Assembly (NCBI RefSeq): GCF_900010725.2
Contig: NZ_LR734877.1
Location: 105,430-169,429 of the forward strand
Source of the DNA: Planktothrix serta PCC 8927
GTDB lineage: Bacteria; Cyanobacteriota; Cyanobacteriia; Cyanobacteriales; Microcoleaceae
Reading direction: 5' to 3'
DNA length: 64,000 nucleotides
Position numbers and translations under genes: made by a program. This document shows, one piece after another, positions 48,315 through 58,300 of this stretch (its first letter is position 1; the number at the start of each line of letters is the position of its first letter). The notes under the pieces were generated by a model that had not been told where the DNA came from, made no database searches, and worked only from the letters and a program-made list of their open reading frames with translations.

Positions 48315-49142
48315 TTAAGATTTTTGATTAAGGGCGTTGCGAATATCAAAGATAATCGGGGGAATGAATTTTTTTAAGTGGGTTTTGAGCGGAACTGGAG
48401 CGGGTTTGGAGTTTAAATTATCTCCAGGTCGAGCTAGAAATACAGTGGAGTGAGTTCCAGACACTTCTTCCGCCGGACGACCGTTAGAGTAGTAATAGAG
48501 TGCTAAAGATTTGCGAGTCATTCCCTCTGGACAAGTTAAAGGATCGGGGTGTCCATGATAGGAAAAGTCTGTCGTACTAAAGATAACACAACGATTGAAA
48601 ATGGGGAGGACTTTTTTAGCACATTCGGTCATGTTTCGATCCCACATTTCAAAATATCCCCCATATTCTTCTTGCCAATTTTTATTTAAGTAGATGAGCA
48701 GATTTAATCGTCGATCTAAGCCTAAATCTTTATGTTTATTAAAGTCAACGTGCATTTTTAAAAATCCTCCTGGTTCAATTTGGTGGAGTCCACCTCCTTG
48801 AAAGTAAGGATCGGGAATAATCCCTGAAATTCCTGTCAGTTTTTCTAAAAATTTTAAGAAAACAGAAGAATTTAATTGATAGAGTAAAAACCGGGTGGCT
48901 TCACCCATTTGTAGTTCTGAAGTCGAGGCTAATTTTTTTTCAGCAGCAGCATCAAATTTTTTCCAACTAATTTGTCCGGGTTCGGGAAATTCTTCTAATA
49001 TTTGATCTAAAACCCCTTCGGGGAGAAAATTATCGATAACAATATGAGGAAAGGGTTCAGCTTGGGCATAGGATTGGCAATTTTGTTCTGCCAGAGCATT
49101 TAAAAAGTCGAAATCCAAACAAAAGCTTAAAGATTGAGTCAT
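48315..49142 (-). CDS. 2OG-Fe(II) oxygenase-like protein
   Basis: The 275-residue product has the double-stranded beta-helix residues of 2-oxoglutarate oxygenases: HVDFNKHKDL (HxD pair), the distal iron His in FSYHGHPDPL and the 2OG-binding Arg in TRKSLALYYYSNG. The N-terminus has FPHIVIDNFLPEGVLDQIL, a prolyl-hydroxylase-like start. The substrate is unknown; lying between glycan genes, it may modify a sugar or lipid carrier. It is probably in the cluster operon. Confidence 0.85.
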   Translation of the reverse strand: MTQSLSFCLDFDFLNALAEQNCQSYAQAEPFPHIVIDNFLPEGVLDQILEEFPEPGQISWKKFDAAAEKKLASTSELQMGEATRFLLYQLNSSVFLKFLEKLTGISGIIPDPYFQGGGLHQIEPGGFLKMHVDFNKHKDLGLDRRLNLLIYLNKNWQEEYGGYFEMWDRNMTECAKKVLPIFNRCVIFSTTDFSYHGHPDPLTCPEGMTRKSLALYYYSNGRPAEEVSGTHSTVFLARPGDNLNSKPAPVPLKTHLKKFIPPIIFDIRNALNQKS

Positions 49143-49180
49143 TATTTTTCTCCTAAAGTTGATGATTCAAAATGTCGATT

Positions 49181-50065
49181 TTAACGGTTCCAGTGGGACA
49201 GATCCCAATTTAAAAACTCAGCGAGTTTTTGATTGGGTTCACGAAATTTTTCTAATAACATTTGGCGAGTTTCTGGACGCATAGGCGGGGGCATATATTG
49301 TTGGGATTTCCATTGTTTATACTTGAAATGGCGTACCCATTGATAGGCTTTATCTTTCAAGGGCTGGGGTAACAGGGACTTGAGTTGTTCAATCCCTGGA
49401 ATCTGCTTGAAAGAAGAGGTCATTTGTTTCCGTACAAACCATTCTGGATCATCCTCCGCTTTATTGGCAACCAGGGTACTTTCCTCGATTAAATTAATAG
49501 TGGGATCAGCACCAATAAAGGTGAGAATTTGGCAAATCGTCTCGTGAGGATGTTGAATTAAGTCTTCCATAGGCAGGAAGAGAAAGGACTCTCGCGGATA
49601 AAATTTCAGATACTGTTCGATTTGATAGAAATAAAAACTACTGTCAATAAATTCACTTTGTTTAACCAGGGTTTCTTCAAAGGTTTTTTCAACGGCTAGT
49701 TCTGGTTTATAGCGAGATCCTTTGAAGCGATGCACGTAAAATGAATAAGCCCGATCTACCGGATGTCTCATGATATAAATGAGTTTAACATCGGGTAAAA
49801 CTTTTACCAAACGTTCTACTGTATGAGGATATTGTTGTAAGCGGGAATAGGTGGTTGAAGCTTCTCCACAAATTTGATCGGGTTTGGCTTGATGAAATAA
49901 GGATTCATACCAGTCCATCCCTTGAGCATAATGAGCATCTACAGAAAAGAAGTCTGGCTCTTTTGGCGTAGACATAAACACCTGGGGATGCCGACATAAA
50001 TATTGATACAGTGTTGTTGTTCCTGATTTGGCTGCACCAATGATCATAAATTGGGGTTTAATCAT
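49181..50065 (-). CDS. PAPS-dependent sulfotransferase
   Basis: A product of about 294 residues with PQFMIIGAAKSGTTTLYQYL (PAPS 5' loop) and LIYIMRHPVDRAYSFYVHRF (3' motif). ATG 50065 directly precedes the conserved start; GTG 50068 and TTG 50086 are alternatives. It is diverged from the 41769-42635 sulfotransferase, so two positions of the polysaccharide may be sulfated. Confidence 0.9.
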   Translation of the reverse strand: MIKPQFMIIGAAKSGTTTLYQYLCRHPQVFMSTPKEPDFFSVDAHYAQGMDWYESLFHQAKPDQICGEASTTYSRLQQYPHTVERLVKVLPDVKLIYIMRHPVDRAYSFYVHRFKGSRYKPELAVEKTFEETLVKQSEFIDSSFYFYQIEQYLKFYPRESFLFLPMEDLIQHPHETICQILTFIGADPTINLIEESTLVANKAEDDPEWFVRKQMTSSFKQIPGIEQLKSLLPQPLKDKAYQWVRHFKYKQWKSQQYMPPPMRPETRQMLLEKFREPNQKLAEFLNWDLSHWNR

Positions 50066-50145
50066 CACAAAATGCTTTGGGATCAAGGGTTAGGGAAAGC
50101 CCGAAAGGGCTAAATACGATCTTTGCAGAAGATCGTTAGATTTGA

Positions 50146-51228
50146 CTAAGAACAGAGTGCTATTTCAAAAGCTTGTTCACAGAGTCGGGCTGCATCATCC
50201 CAAGTGTAACTGGTGGCTTTGGTATAAGCACGATCTGATATTTGACGCCACTGTTCCTGGGACATTTGACAAATCTTCACAATCGCTTCAGCCATCTCCT
50301 CTGGGTCTTCTGGTTTGACTAAGATTCCTATATTATCGCTGAGAAGTTCCGGGGCGGCACCTGCTGGGACTCCAATGACCGGAGTTCGACAGGCCATAGC
50401 TTCTAAAATCGGAAGTCCGAACCCTTCAAAGCGACTGCCAAATAACCAGGCATCACAACTGGCATAGATATCTTTGATTTGATCCTGTGGAGGCTGACAG
50501 AAGAATTCACTCCCCGGGGGTAAGGGTAACTCAGGAACAGGGGGCCGAGTCCCAAAACAGACTAATTTTAAGTTGGGAATCTGTTGAGATGCTAAAGAAA
50601 CGGCTTTTAACGTGATGTCACAGCCTTTCCAATAGAGGGGGGAATACAGCATTCCCACGGTAGGAATTGTTTGTTTTTGCCTCGCCCCGGCATAATATTT
50701 TTTCAAATCCACACTGTCAGGAACAAAGGAAACATTTGTATCTCCATATTCGGTCTTCATAATATCTACTAACCACTGGGAAATCACAATTTTATAGAAA
50801 GGCAGGCGATAGGTAGCAGCGACCCGTTCTTTAGGTAAATAATCGTGAGTTTCATGATGACGAATCATATAAACTTTTGCTCCCTTCGAGGGGGAAAGAT
50901 TAGCAACCCATTCCGCCGTTTCCCACCAAGTTGCTACCACAATATCGGCATCGGGAACATCAGCATCCGTAACTGGGGGTGGATGATCTAAAATCCGGCT
51001 AGGTAGATCAAAACTGTCCAGATGGGAAGGCCCTGTCTGTTTCGTGGAAATCAACCCTTTGCCTTTTAATAAGGATTTCACCTGCTGAAGCCCTGTTGGT
51101 TTGCGTTTTTGAGGACAAACTATATAGATTTGATGACCTCGTTTTTGCAAGTGATAAGCGAGACTAGCATTCGCTAAAAGTCCCCCTGATAAACTAACCA
51201 AATTTGCCATAACAAAGGTAATTTTCAT
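50146..51228 (-). CDS. Family 4 glycosyltransferase
   Basis: From ATG 51228 the product is about 360 residues with a GT-B fold: MKITFVMANLVSLSGGLLAN, and the donor site with the EX7E motif in RFEGFGLPILEAMACRTPVI. The C-terminal GAAPELLSDNIGILVKPEDP is typical of GT4. The substrate is unknown. It lies just downstream of the flippase gene in the cluster. Confidence 0.92.
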   Translation of the reverse strand: MKITFVMANLVSLSGGLLANASLAYHLQKRGHQIYIVCPQKRKPTGLQQVKSLLKGKGLISTKQTGPSHLDSFDLPSRILDHPPPVTDADVPDADIVVATWWETAEWVANLSPSKGAKVYMIRHHETHDYLPKERVAATYRLPFYKIVISQWLVDIMKTEYGDTNVSFVPDSVDLKKYYAGARQKQTIPTVGMLYSPLYWKGCDITLKAVSLASQQIPNLKLVCFGTRPPVPELPLPPGSEFFCQPPQDQIKDIYASCDAWLFGSRFEGFGLPILEAMACRTPVIGVPAGAAPELLSDNIGILVKPEDPEEMAEAIVKICQMSQEQWRQISDRAYTKATSYTWDDAARLCEQAFEIALCS

Positions 51229-51271
51229 AAGAAAAAGGTGAGAGTTGTGTTGCTGTTTGATCAACTAGACG

Positions 51272-52612
51272 CTACAGAATACTATCAATGGATAATCCAC
51301 CTCCTAAACTATATCGAATCCCTCCTAGGGTAACAATTATTCCCAGTAGGATGATTGTTGCCCATAAATCTTGTTTTAAACCAGAAAGTCCTTCTCGCCA
51401 AAGTCCATAGTTAACCACAATATAAAAGGCTATATCATTAAATGCCACCACCAGGATAGCCCCTAAAATTCCTATTATAGAAAATGATAACGGAAGTAAA
51501 ATCACCATGTATAGTAACTTAAATACATTACCCAGGGCAATATAGAGGGGTTTTCCAATGGCAAATAGGGCTTTATCAATACTGATACTTAGGATAAATG
51601 GCCACATTCCCAAGGTGAGGATCGGCAGCATCCAAGCGGCTTGTTCATATCTTTGATCATATAAACTTAAAATGAGTTGATCCCCAAAGCAAACCAGAAG
51701 GGCTAAGGGTAAACTGATGAGCAATAATAATAACTTTCTTTTGTCGAGAATATTCTCTCGAAGTTGCGATCGCGGCAGATCCAACTGTTTAGAAATAACA
51801 GGAAAAACAACTTTACTCATCACGGCTTGCATTAGGGCTTTGGGAAGATCTGCCAAGGTAAAAGCAACAGTATAAACCCCTAACATTTCTAAGGTTAATA
51901 ATTTACCCAGCATCAAGCGATCAGATTGAGAAGCGAAGAAGGTCATCACCGTTGAAACAAAGATCCAGCGCCCGAAAGAAATTAACTCTTTCAAGGCACT
52001 TTGATCCCAAGCCAAACGGTTTCGCATCCCGGTATTTAAGCGATGACTTCTAATCAATCCAAACAGGGATGAAATTAAGACCCCAGCAATTAAAGCCCAA
52101 ATTGTAGGACTGATCCAAGCCCAGATAATCATCACCCCAAGGCTTAAACCTTGGACAATAAAGTCATAAATTGTCAGCTTTTTTAAGTTTAAATTTCGGT
52201 TTAAAGTTGCTAAGGATGTTGATTCAAAACCTGATATTATGGTTCTAAAACCTACAATTGGTGTAATCCAAAGCAATTTAGGATCATTATAAAATGAGGC
52301 AATGGGTGCTGTAATCAATAAACAAACGATCCAAAGTCCAAATCCTCGGAATACTTGAATTGTCCAAGCAGTATTCAGAAATAACGGATCATCTCCCCGT
52401 TCACTCCGAATAATACTGGGGCGGATTCCAATATCTGAAAATAGGTTAAGACCTGTAATAAAGGTATTGACTAACGCCATCAATCCAAATAATTCGGGAA
52501 CCAAAAGACGAGTTAGAATTAAGTTTCCCCCAAATCGTAATATTTGACTTCCTCCATAGCCGAACAGTGTCCAAATTGTCCCTTTAATTGCCTGTTTACT
52601 TAGAGATGACAT
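51272..52612 (-). CDS. Polysaccharide flippase (Wzx/PST family)
   Basis: The 446-residue product has about 12-14 hydrophobic helices and the PST-type N-terminus KQAIKGTIWTLFGYGGSQIL and LILTRLLVPELFGLMALVNT. It would move lipid-linked oligosaccharide units across the membrane before polymerisation by the Wzy-like protein at 46638-48263. It is the first gene of the leftward polysaccharide cluster. Confidence 0.92.
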   Translation of the reverse strand: MSSLSKQAIKGTIWTLFGYGGSQILRFGGNLILTRLLVPELFGLMALVNTFITGLNLFSDIGIRPSIIRSERGDDPLFLNTAWTIQVFRGFGLWIVCLLITAPIASFYNDPKLLWITPIVGFRTIISGFESTSLATLNRNLNLKKLTIYDFIVQGLSLGVMIIWAWISPTIWALIAGVLISSLFGLIRSHRLNTGMRNRLAWDQSALKELISFGRWIFVSTVMTFFASQSDRLMLGKLLTLEMLGVYTVAFTLADLPKALMQAVMSKVVFPVISKQLDLPRSQLRENILDKRKLLLLLISLPLALLVCFGDQLILSLYDQRYEQAAWMLPILTLGMWPFILSISIDKALFAIGKPLYIALGNVFKLLYMVILLPLSFSIIGILGAILVVAFNDIAFYIVVNYGLWREGLSGLKQDLWATIILLGIIVTLGGIRYSLGGGLSIDSIL

Positions 52613-52884
52613 ATCAATTAAAATTCAAGATTGTTACAGAACTCGCTCTAACAAATTAATGGGTTTTGAAAGTGTAATCTTTTTATCCTTGGTATAAAAT
52701 TTAATTTAAACAAAGGTTAATGTTTAGAAAAATTGAAGTAAAATCAACGACTTTAAGGATTAACTTCCCTAAAGTTTAGCATAAAACTAATTAGGCTAAT
52801 TATGCCATGATTATCAAGAAACTTCACAAAAGCTTTACATTTTTCTTTACAAAAGCAGCAATAACTCTCCCAAAAACCCCTACT
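52613..52884. other. Intergenic region upstream of the polysaccharide cluster
   Basis: AT-rich and without a convincing gene. A frame of about 97 residues ending at 52753 overlaps the next gene's terminator and lacks a ribosome-binding site. The promoter for the flippase gene probably lies here, but I cannot single one out. Confidence 0.4.
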
Positions 52885-52919
52885 AAAAAGCAAGGGTACA
52901 GATAAACTACACCCTTGCT
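52885..52919 (-). terminator. Rho-independent terminator
   Basis: On the minus strand a 9-bp stem (AGCAAGGGT / ACCCTTGCT) with a 13-nt loop is followed by a T-run, 24 bp after the stop of the DUF7219-like gene. It should end that transcript before the polysaccharide cluster. Confidence 0.8.
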
Positions 52920-52942
52920 CTGATGACTCTAAATTCAGTCTG

Positions 52943-53176
52943 TTATCCTGCTTTTTTGCCAATTCCCAAATGTTGTTTACTCTCTCGAAGTTGTTCCCAT
53001 AGGGTTTCAATTTGTACATAAGATTCTTCTGCTGAAAGTTTTCCACTGGTTTGCAGGGCTACAATAAAGCTGACCTTATGAGCAAATTCCTGCAAATTAG
53101 CATTAAACACAACATTTTCAGGTGTCGCATTCCCTCGATAACGAGAACCCCAATAAAAGGAACCTAGGCTGGTCAT
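52943..53176 (-). CDS. DUF7219-like small cyanobacterial protein
   Basis: From ATG 53176, which has a strong GGAGGTGG site, the 77-residue product contains the conserved core RYRGNATPENVVFNANLQEF with a helical second half (SAEESYVQIETLWEQLRESK). It resembles small cyanobacterial proteins of the DUF7219 type, of unknown role. Longer upstream readings lack a ribosome-binding site. A good terminator follows. Confidence 0.78.
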   Translation of the reverse strand: MTSLGSFYWGSRYRGNATPENVVFNANLQEFAHKVSFIVALQTSGKLSAEESYVQIETLWEQLRESKQHLGIGKKAG

Positions 53177-53460
53177 TTTTTTCCACCTCCAGTTTACACT
53201 ATTGTTCATTTTTACATAGAATGCCCGATTCGGAATCGACTTCAAAAGTATACCTTGATACTTTAATTATATCCCTCCTAACCTTATACCTCCTGGAAAA
53301 AAATATAGTTCTCTGTCTGAAGATACATATTGATATTAAGAATTAAAGTTTTTCCGACAAGGGAAATAACGAAGCAAAACCATCCTTGCTGTCAGTTAAA
53401 CCAGATACAACAAATAGCCCGTGACAATTTTTTCCACAATAGGAAGTCATTGGGTTATCC

Positions 53461-53805
53461 TCAATCACAACTCTTGTAGGAGGTTACGATGGGACTAAAA
53501 TGGCGATATTGTGCCAAATATTCTTCTAAAACTCCAAATTGACTGCGGTTAAGACTATAGTAAATCCATCGTCCTTCTTGACGACTTTGTACTAATAACG
53601 CTTCTTTAAGGGTTTTCAGGTGAAAAGAAAGTTTAGACTGGCTAACTCCTAACTGTTCACACAGTTCACAAACACACAATTCTTGTTCTCGTAACAGATT
53701 GATGACTTGCAAACGCCAAGGGTCTGATATGGCATGAAAACCAGCAACGAGAACACTATTAGCAGCAGGAACCGCAGGAGTTACCATCACATTATTTGCA
53801 ACCAT
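53461..53805 (-). CDS. ArsR/SmtB-family metalloregulator
   Basis: A product of about 114 residues with a winged-helix core (AISDPWRLQVINLLREQELC, VSQSKLSFHLKTLKEALLV) and the paired cysteines in ELCVCELC, the arsenite/antimonite-binding motif of ArsR helix alpha-3. It probably represses from an operator in the 354-bp divergent region and responds to As(III). It faces a radical SAM gene, its most likely target. ATG 53805 is preferred over TTG 53808. Confidence 0.9.
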   Translation of the reverse strand: MVANNVMVTPAVPAANSVLVAGFHAISDPWRLQVINLLREQELCVCELCEQLGVSQSKLSFHLKTLKEALLVQSRQEGRWIYYSLNRSQFGVLEEYLAQYRHFSPIVTSYKSCD

Positions 53806-53853
53806 CAACCATCTCCTAAATTCAGGCGAATCACTCTAGCTTATCATCTTCGT

Positions 53854-53869
53854 TTGATTCCGATATCAA
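53854..53869. promoter_or_regulatory. Candidate ArsR operator
   Basis: The inverted repeat TTGAT-N6-ATCAA lies 48 bp upstream of the arsR start codon, in the divergent region shared with the radical SAM gene. Its form fits an ArsR-type operator; binding is untested. The rest of the region, to 54159, shows no gene. Confidence 0.5.
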
Positions 53870-54159
53870 GTAATCATCAACATTCTGAGGTTATCCTTCA
53901 GGATTGTAGATCCCAAAAGGAGATCTACAGTCCTCTAATGAAAATGAAAACTTGCTTTCTATCTTTACATAACCCCCTGATTTGTAAAACTCGATTTTAC
54001 ATAATCCCCCTATTTTTAAAGCTGTAAGAAAAATTTGCCTATATGTCTAAAGAATTGTTAAGTTTGCCGAGGATTTTATTTGATCTTGAAAAATAAAAAT
54101 TAGCATCTAGGCATATCGAAAACCCTTTTTATAACATCCAAAATTTAAGGAATCAAAAC

Positions 54160-55242
54160 ATGAAGATAGCGAATTTGGCACAGCTTGCCGTCAAGCATAT
54201 TCGCAGTGATTTTCTGGAAGAATTATATCTCAAGACTGGGTTTGAAGGGACTAAACCAATTGTCATTTATGGGATTGTTAATCAGCGCTGCAATTCTAAA
54301 TGTCGATATTGCGAATACTGGCGATTATCAGAGTATCAAGAAGAGATGACAATTGAGCAGTGGAAAAACGCACTTCTAAGCCTAAAAAGTTATATCGGTT
54401 CCTATCATATTGAATTTTCCGGGGGTGAACCCTTTATCAAAAAAGGATTTGTTGATCTCTTAGAATTCTGTGACCAGGAAAATCTGAAGTGGGGGGTAAC
54501 GACAAATGCCTATTGTTTAACAGAATCCGTTGTCAAACGAGTGGTTGCGGCCCATCCTTTTAATATCAATATTTCCATTGATGCTCATATTGCTGAAATT
54601 CATGATTATGTCCGAGGAGTTTCCGGTGCTTTAGAAAAAGTCAAAAAACATTTGCAATTTTTATTGCAAGAACGAAAAGCTCAAGGTCAAACCTTTCCTG
54701 TGATGATTAAATCAACGGTTCATGCTCACAATTTGGATATTATTTCTCAAATGGCGGAATGGGTTCAACAATTGGGAGCAACGGCGGTGAATTTTCAACC
54801 TATTGATCGTTGGACATCTGAAACCTATGATGAACTTTGGATTTCTGAAGATCGCATGGAAGAATTGCAAACTGTTGTTGAAACTTTAATTGCACAAAAA
54901 CGCAATGGTCTTCCTATTCTTAATAGTGAATCTCTCCTACAAATGTGGCCGGCTCATTTTCGGGAAGAAAAAGCACCCGCCAGTGTTGGTTCCTGTCGTG
55001 TGGGTTTACGCAACTATTTTATTCGCACTAATGGGGATGTGGAAGTTTGTTGGTTTTATCCTCCAATTGGCAATGTTAAAAATCAAAATGCGCGGGAAAT
55101 TTGGGAAGGATATGAAGCTCAGGAGCGACGTCAACAAACGACTAATTGCGATCGCCTTTGTCTCTATACCTGTTTATCCCAAAAAACATTCGCTGATAAA
55201 GTTAAAATGGGATTAACTCTATTAACAAATCGTCAAAATTAG
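54160..55242 (+). CDS. Radical SAM enzyme with SPASM-type C-terminus
   Basis: The 360-residue protein has the radical SAM cluster motif CNSKCRYC (Cys 44, 48 and 51), EFSGGEPFIKKGF as the glycine-rich SAM motif, and a C-terminal Cys-rich region (GSCRVGLR, VEVCWFYPPIG, CDRLCLYTC) fitting SPASM auxiliary iron-sulfur ligands. The reaction cannot be named. Its divergence from an ArsR gene suggests metalloid-responsive expression. Possibilities are peptide or small-molecule modification or an arsenic-related step; no arsenic gene is adjacent apart from the regulator. Confidence 0.85.
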   Translation: MKIANLAQLAVKHIRSDFLEELYLKTGFEGTKPIVIYGIVNQRCNSKCRYCEYWRLSEYQEEMTIEQWKNALLSLKSYIGSYHIEFSGGEPFIKKGFVDLLEFCDQENLKWGVTTNAYCLTESVVKRVVAAHPFNINISIDAHIAEIHDYVRGVSGALEKVKKHLQFLLQERKAQGQTFPVMIKSTVHAHNLDIISQMAEWVQQLGATAVNFQPIDRWTSETYDELWISEDRMEELQTVVETLIAQKRNGLPILNSESLLQMWPAHFREEKAPASVGSCRVGLRNYFIRTNGDVEVCWFYPPIGNVKNQNAREIWEGYEAQERRQQTTNCDRLCLYTCLSQKTFADKVKMGLTLLTNRQN

Positions 55243-55266
55243 TCGCATCAATTCACCTTAATCACT

Positions 55267-55299
55267 GCTATACTTTGCTTTGTAAAGTATAGCATTTTT
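55267..55299 (+). terminator. Terminator of the radical SAM gene
   Basis: A perfect 10-bp stem (GCTATACTTT / AAAGTATAGC) with a 7-nt loop is followed by ATTTTTG, 24 bp after the stop codon. It also lies at the 3' end of the convergent ChlH-type gene. Confidence 0.75.
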
Positions 55300-55305
55300 G
55301 AAAGA

Positions 55306-58300
55306 TTAAATTGTTACTCCTTCTAAGTCTGCTTCTGTTAACTCATACAAAGATTTTAATTTATCTAAAATTTCGTTATCCGCTTGCCAAAATCCCCGAC
55401 CATTGGCTTCTAACATTCGACCAATAATATTCCGAAAAGCTTCAGGGTTTGCTTGTCTTAATTGGTTAGCCATTTTTTCATCTAAAGCATAGGTTTTAGC
55501 AGCTTGATCATAAACCCAATTCTCTTGAAAATTAGCTGTTCCTCCCCAACCCATTAATGCGGTCATTCGTTGAGAAATTTCATAAGCCCCCCCACTCCCT
55601 TGATTCACCATTGCTTCTGCCCATTTCGGGTTTAATAATTTGGTGCGATATTCAATTCTTAATAAGTCTTCTAACTGCCGAGGGGTGGTATCTTTAGAAA
55701 AACTTTCCACAAAATTAGCCTTAACTTTTTTACCTTGATGTTGTTCGGCTGCCCGTTTTAATCCTCCCGTATTGGCATAATATTCTTGAATATCCGTTAA
55801 TCCATATTCTACGGAGTCAATTTCTTGAACAATATTATCCATCGTTTTTAACAGTTGAGTCATCACTTCTGGTCTGGCTTGTCCTTGATCTTGGCGACCA
55901 AAACTAAAAACATTTCGTCCTTTCCAAGTATTCGCTAATTCATCCCCAGTTTCCCAATTACCATCAACAATTTGATCATTAACTAACGATCCAAAATCCC
56001 CCGATGGATTAGAAAATAAACGGGCGGATGGGTTTTCTACGCCTTGCGATCGCAACTGTAAAGCGTGTTTTCTAATAAAGTTTTGATCCTCCGGTTCTTC
56101 CGCATTTGCCGCCCGTTGAAATAAATCATCTAATAATTCAATAATATTAGCAAAACTATCTCTAAAAATTCCCGATAAATTTGCCAAAATATCAATCCGA
56201 GGATGTCCTACTTGGTCTAAAGGTTGTAATTCATAACGAACAATGCGTCCAGTTCCTTCTTTTACAGGTTCCGCCCCAACTAATTCTAATAAAATTCCTA
56301 ACGACTCTCCGCGCGTTTTAATCGCATCTAACCCCCATAACATTACCGCAACAGTTTCAGGATAATTCCCCGTTTCTGCTAACTGTTGATTAATGATTTT
56401 TTGAGCGATTTCTCGCCCTCTCAAATAAGCCGCAGCCGAGGGCATTCGATAGGGATCTAAGGCGTGAATATTGCGTCCAGTCGGTAAAACTCCCGGCCCA
56501 TCTCGCAGTAAATCCCCACCCGGTGCTGGCGGAATATATTCCCCATTTAATCCTCTTAATAAATTCGTTAATTCATCGGAAGTTTGCAGTAATAATTCTC
56601 GAATTTGGGTTTCAGCTTCCGGGGTAAATTCTGCGGTAGATTCGGTAAAATAAGCCTGGATATAGGTGGTTAATTCTTCTTCTGTTGGGTTCTCTCCAAA
56701 GATATGTAATCCAGAGGAAAATAAGCGCTGTTCAAGGATTTGTAAATAATCATAGATTTTGATAAAATAATTGTAGAGAACTTCGACGCTAAATAATCGA
56801 GCATTCTCCATTGTAAAAGCAATTCCTAATTTTTTGCCCTCCTCAAAGGGACAATCCACATCTAAACCGATATCAACAATTTGCTGACTAATCACTTCTT
56901 GAAGAGTTGAGTTTTTCTGGGGATCTTCTCGATATTCTGAAATTAACTCGCGTAAAGATACCAATTGTTTATACAGTCCTGCTCGACCATAAGGAGGAAC
57001 ATTATAGGAAATTAACACCCCATACCCTCGACGTTTTGCTAAAATTGATTCTGAGGGATTATTAGCAGCATAAAGATATAAATTCGGCAGATTTCCTAAT
57101 AATATATCTGACCAAGAATAACCTGTATTTCCTAACGGTGAACCGGGCAACCATTCAACAGTTCCGTGCATCCCAAAATGCACAATTGCATCCGCTTGAA
57201 AGTCTTTTTGCAACCATTGATAAAAGGCAGTATATTGTGGATGGGGCGTTAAATCTCGTTCAAACATTAACCGCATTGGATCACCCGATAACCCTAAAGG
57301 AGGTTGCACCCCGATCCAAATATTGCCCAATTGAATCCCACCAATATGATAATCATCTCCAAAGGTTTTAATTCCGGTTCCCGTTAAAGATTTCCATTGT
57401 TTTTCAACACGAATTCGTTGTAAATAGCCTAACCATTTTTCTAATTGATTGACATTCACTTGATTAGAAATTGTAGAACCTTCCGCAAAAACAAAATTCT
57501 GTTTTTGTTCCAATAATTCATCGGCTATTTTAACCTTTTGAATTAAGCTTTCCCCCGTTTCAGGTAACTCTCCAACGGTATATCCTTGGGCTTTTAACCC
57601 CTGTAAAACATTCAATAAGCTCTGGGGTACATTTAACAAAGCCGCCGTTCCCGTAGCCCCATAGCCGGGGGGAAATCCATATAAAATAATCGCGATTTTT
57701 CGCTGTTCTACTGGTGTGTTTCGCAGTTGAATCCAACTTTTTACTCGTCCGGTTAAACGTTTAACTCGTTCAGGAATTAAATAAATATTTTCTCCCACTA
57801 ACCCACCCAAAGGCACTGTATCAATAGCACCATCAAGTTCAGGTAAGGCATATAAAACCACACTTTGTAACCCTCCTATTCCTTGACGAGTCCATGATAA
57901 TAAATCTTGAATTAATAGGGGTGCTGCGATAAAATAAGGAACGTTTTTTATCGTTAAAATTCCTTTAGCAATTTCTACCTGTCTTCCTGCTTCCATTGAT
58001 CCGGCTGGGCCACCCACTAAGGGAAACCCAATCGTAGAAACAATTGCATCAACGCTTACAGCGTCTTTTGATAAGGATAAGGTTTCATTTTTTCCCTGTT
58101 GTCGTTGATTTAATTCCCAGGAAGTTGTCATCCAATCTCTAACTGCAACATGACCTTCAACGCCATTAATAAAAATCGGTAAAGGGATTAATTGAGCTTG
58201 TTGAAAATAGCGAATTAGTTGGGGAATATAAGCTTGTTTAGTAATGACGTGCTTACGATAAAGCAGGATACCAACAACGGGATCATTAACAGCTTTTGGA

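Noticed and set aside
52753-53046. 97-residue frame on the minus strand overlapping the DUF7219-like gene
   Set aside because: It overlaps a better-supported gene and its terminator, and has no ribosome-binding site or family features.
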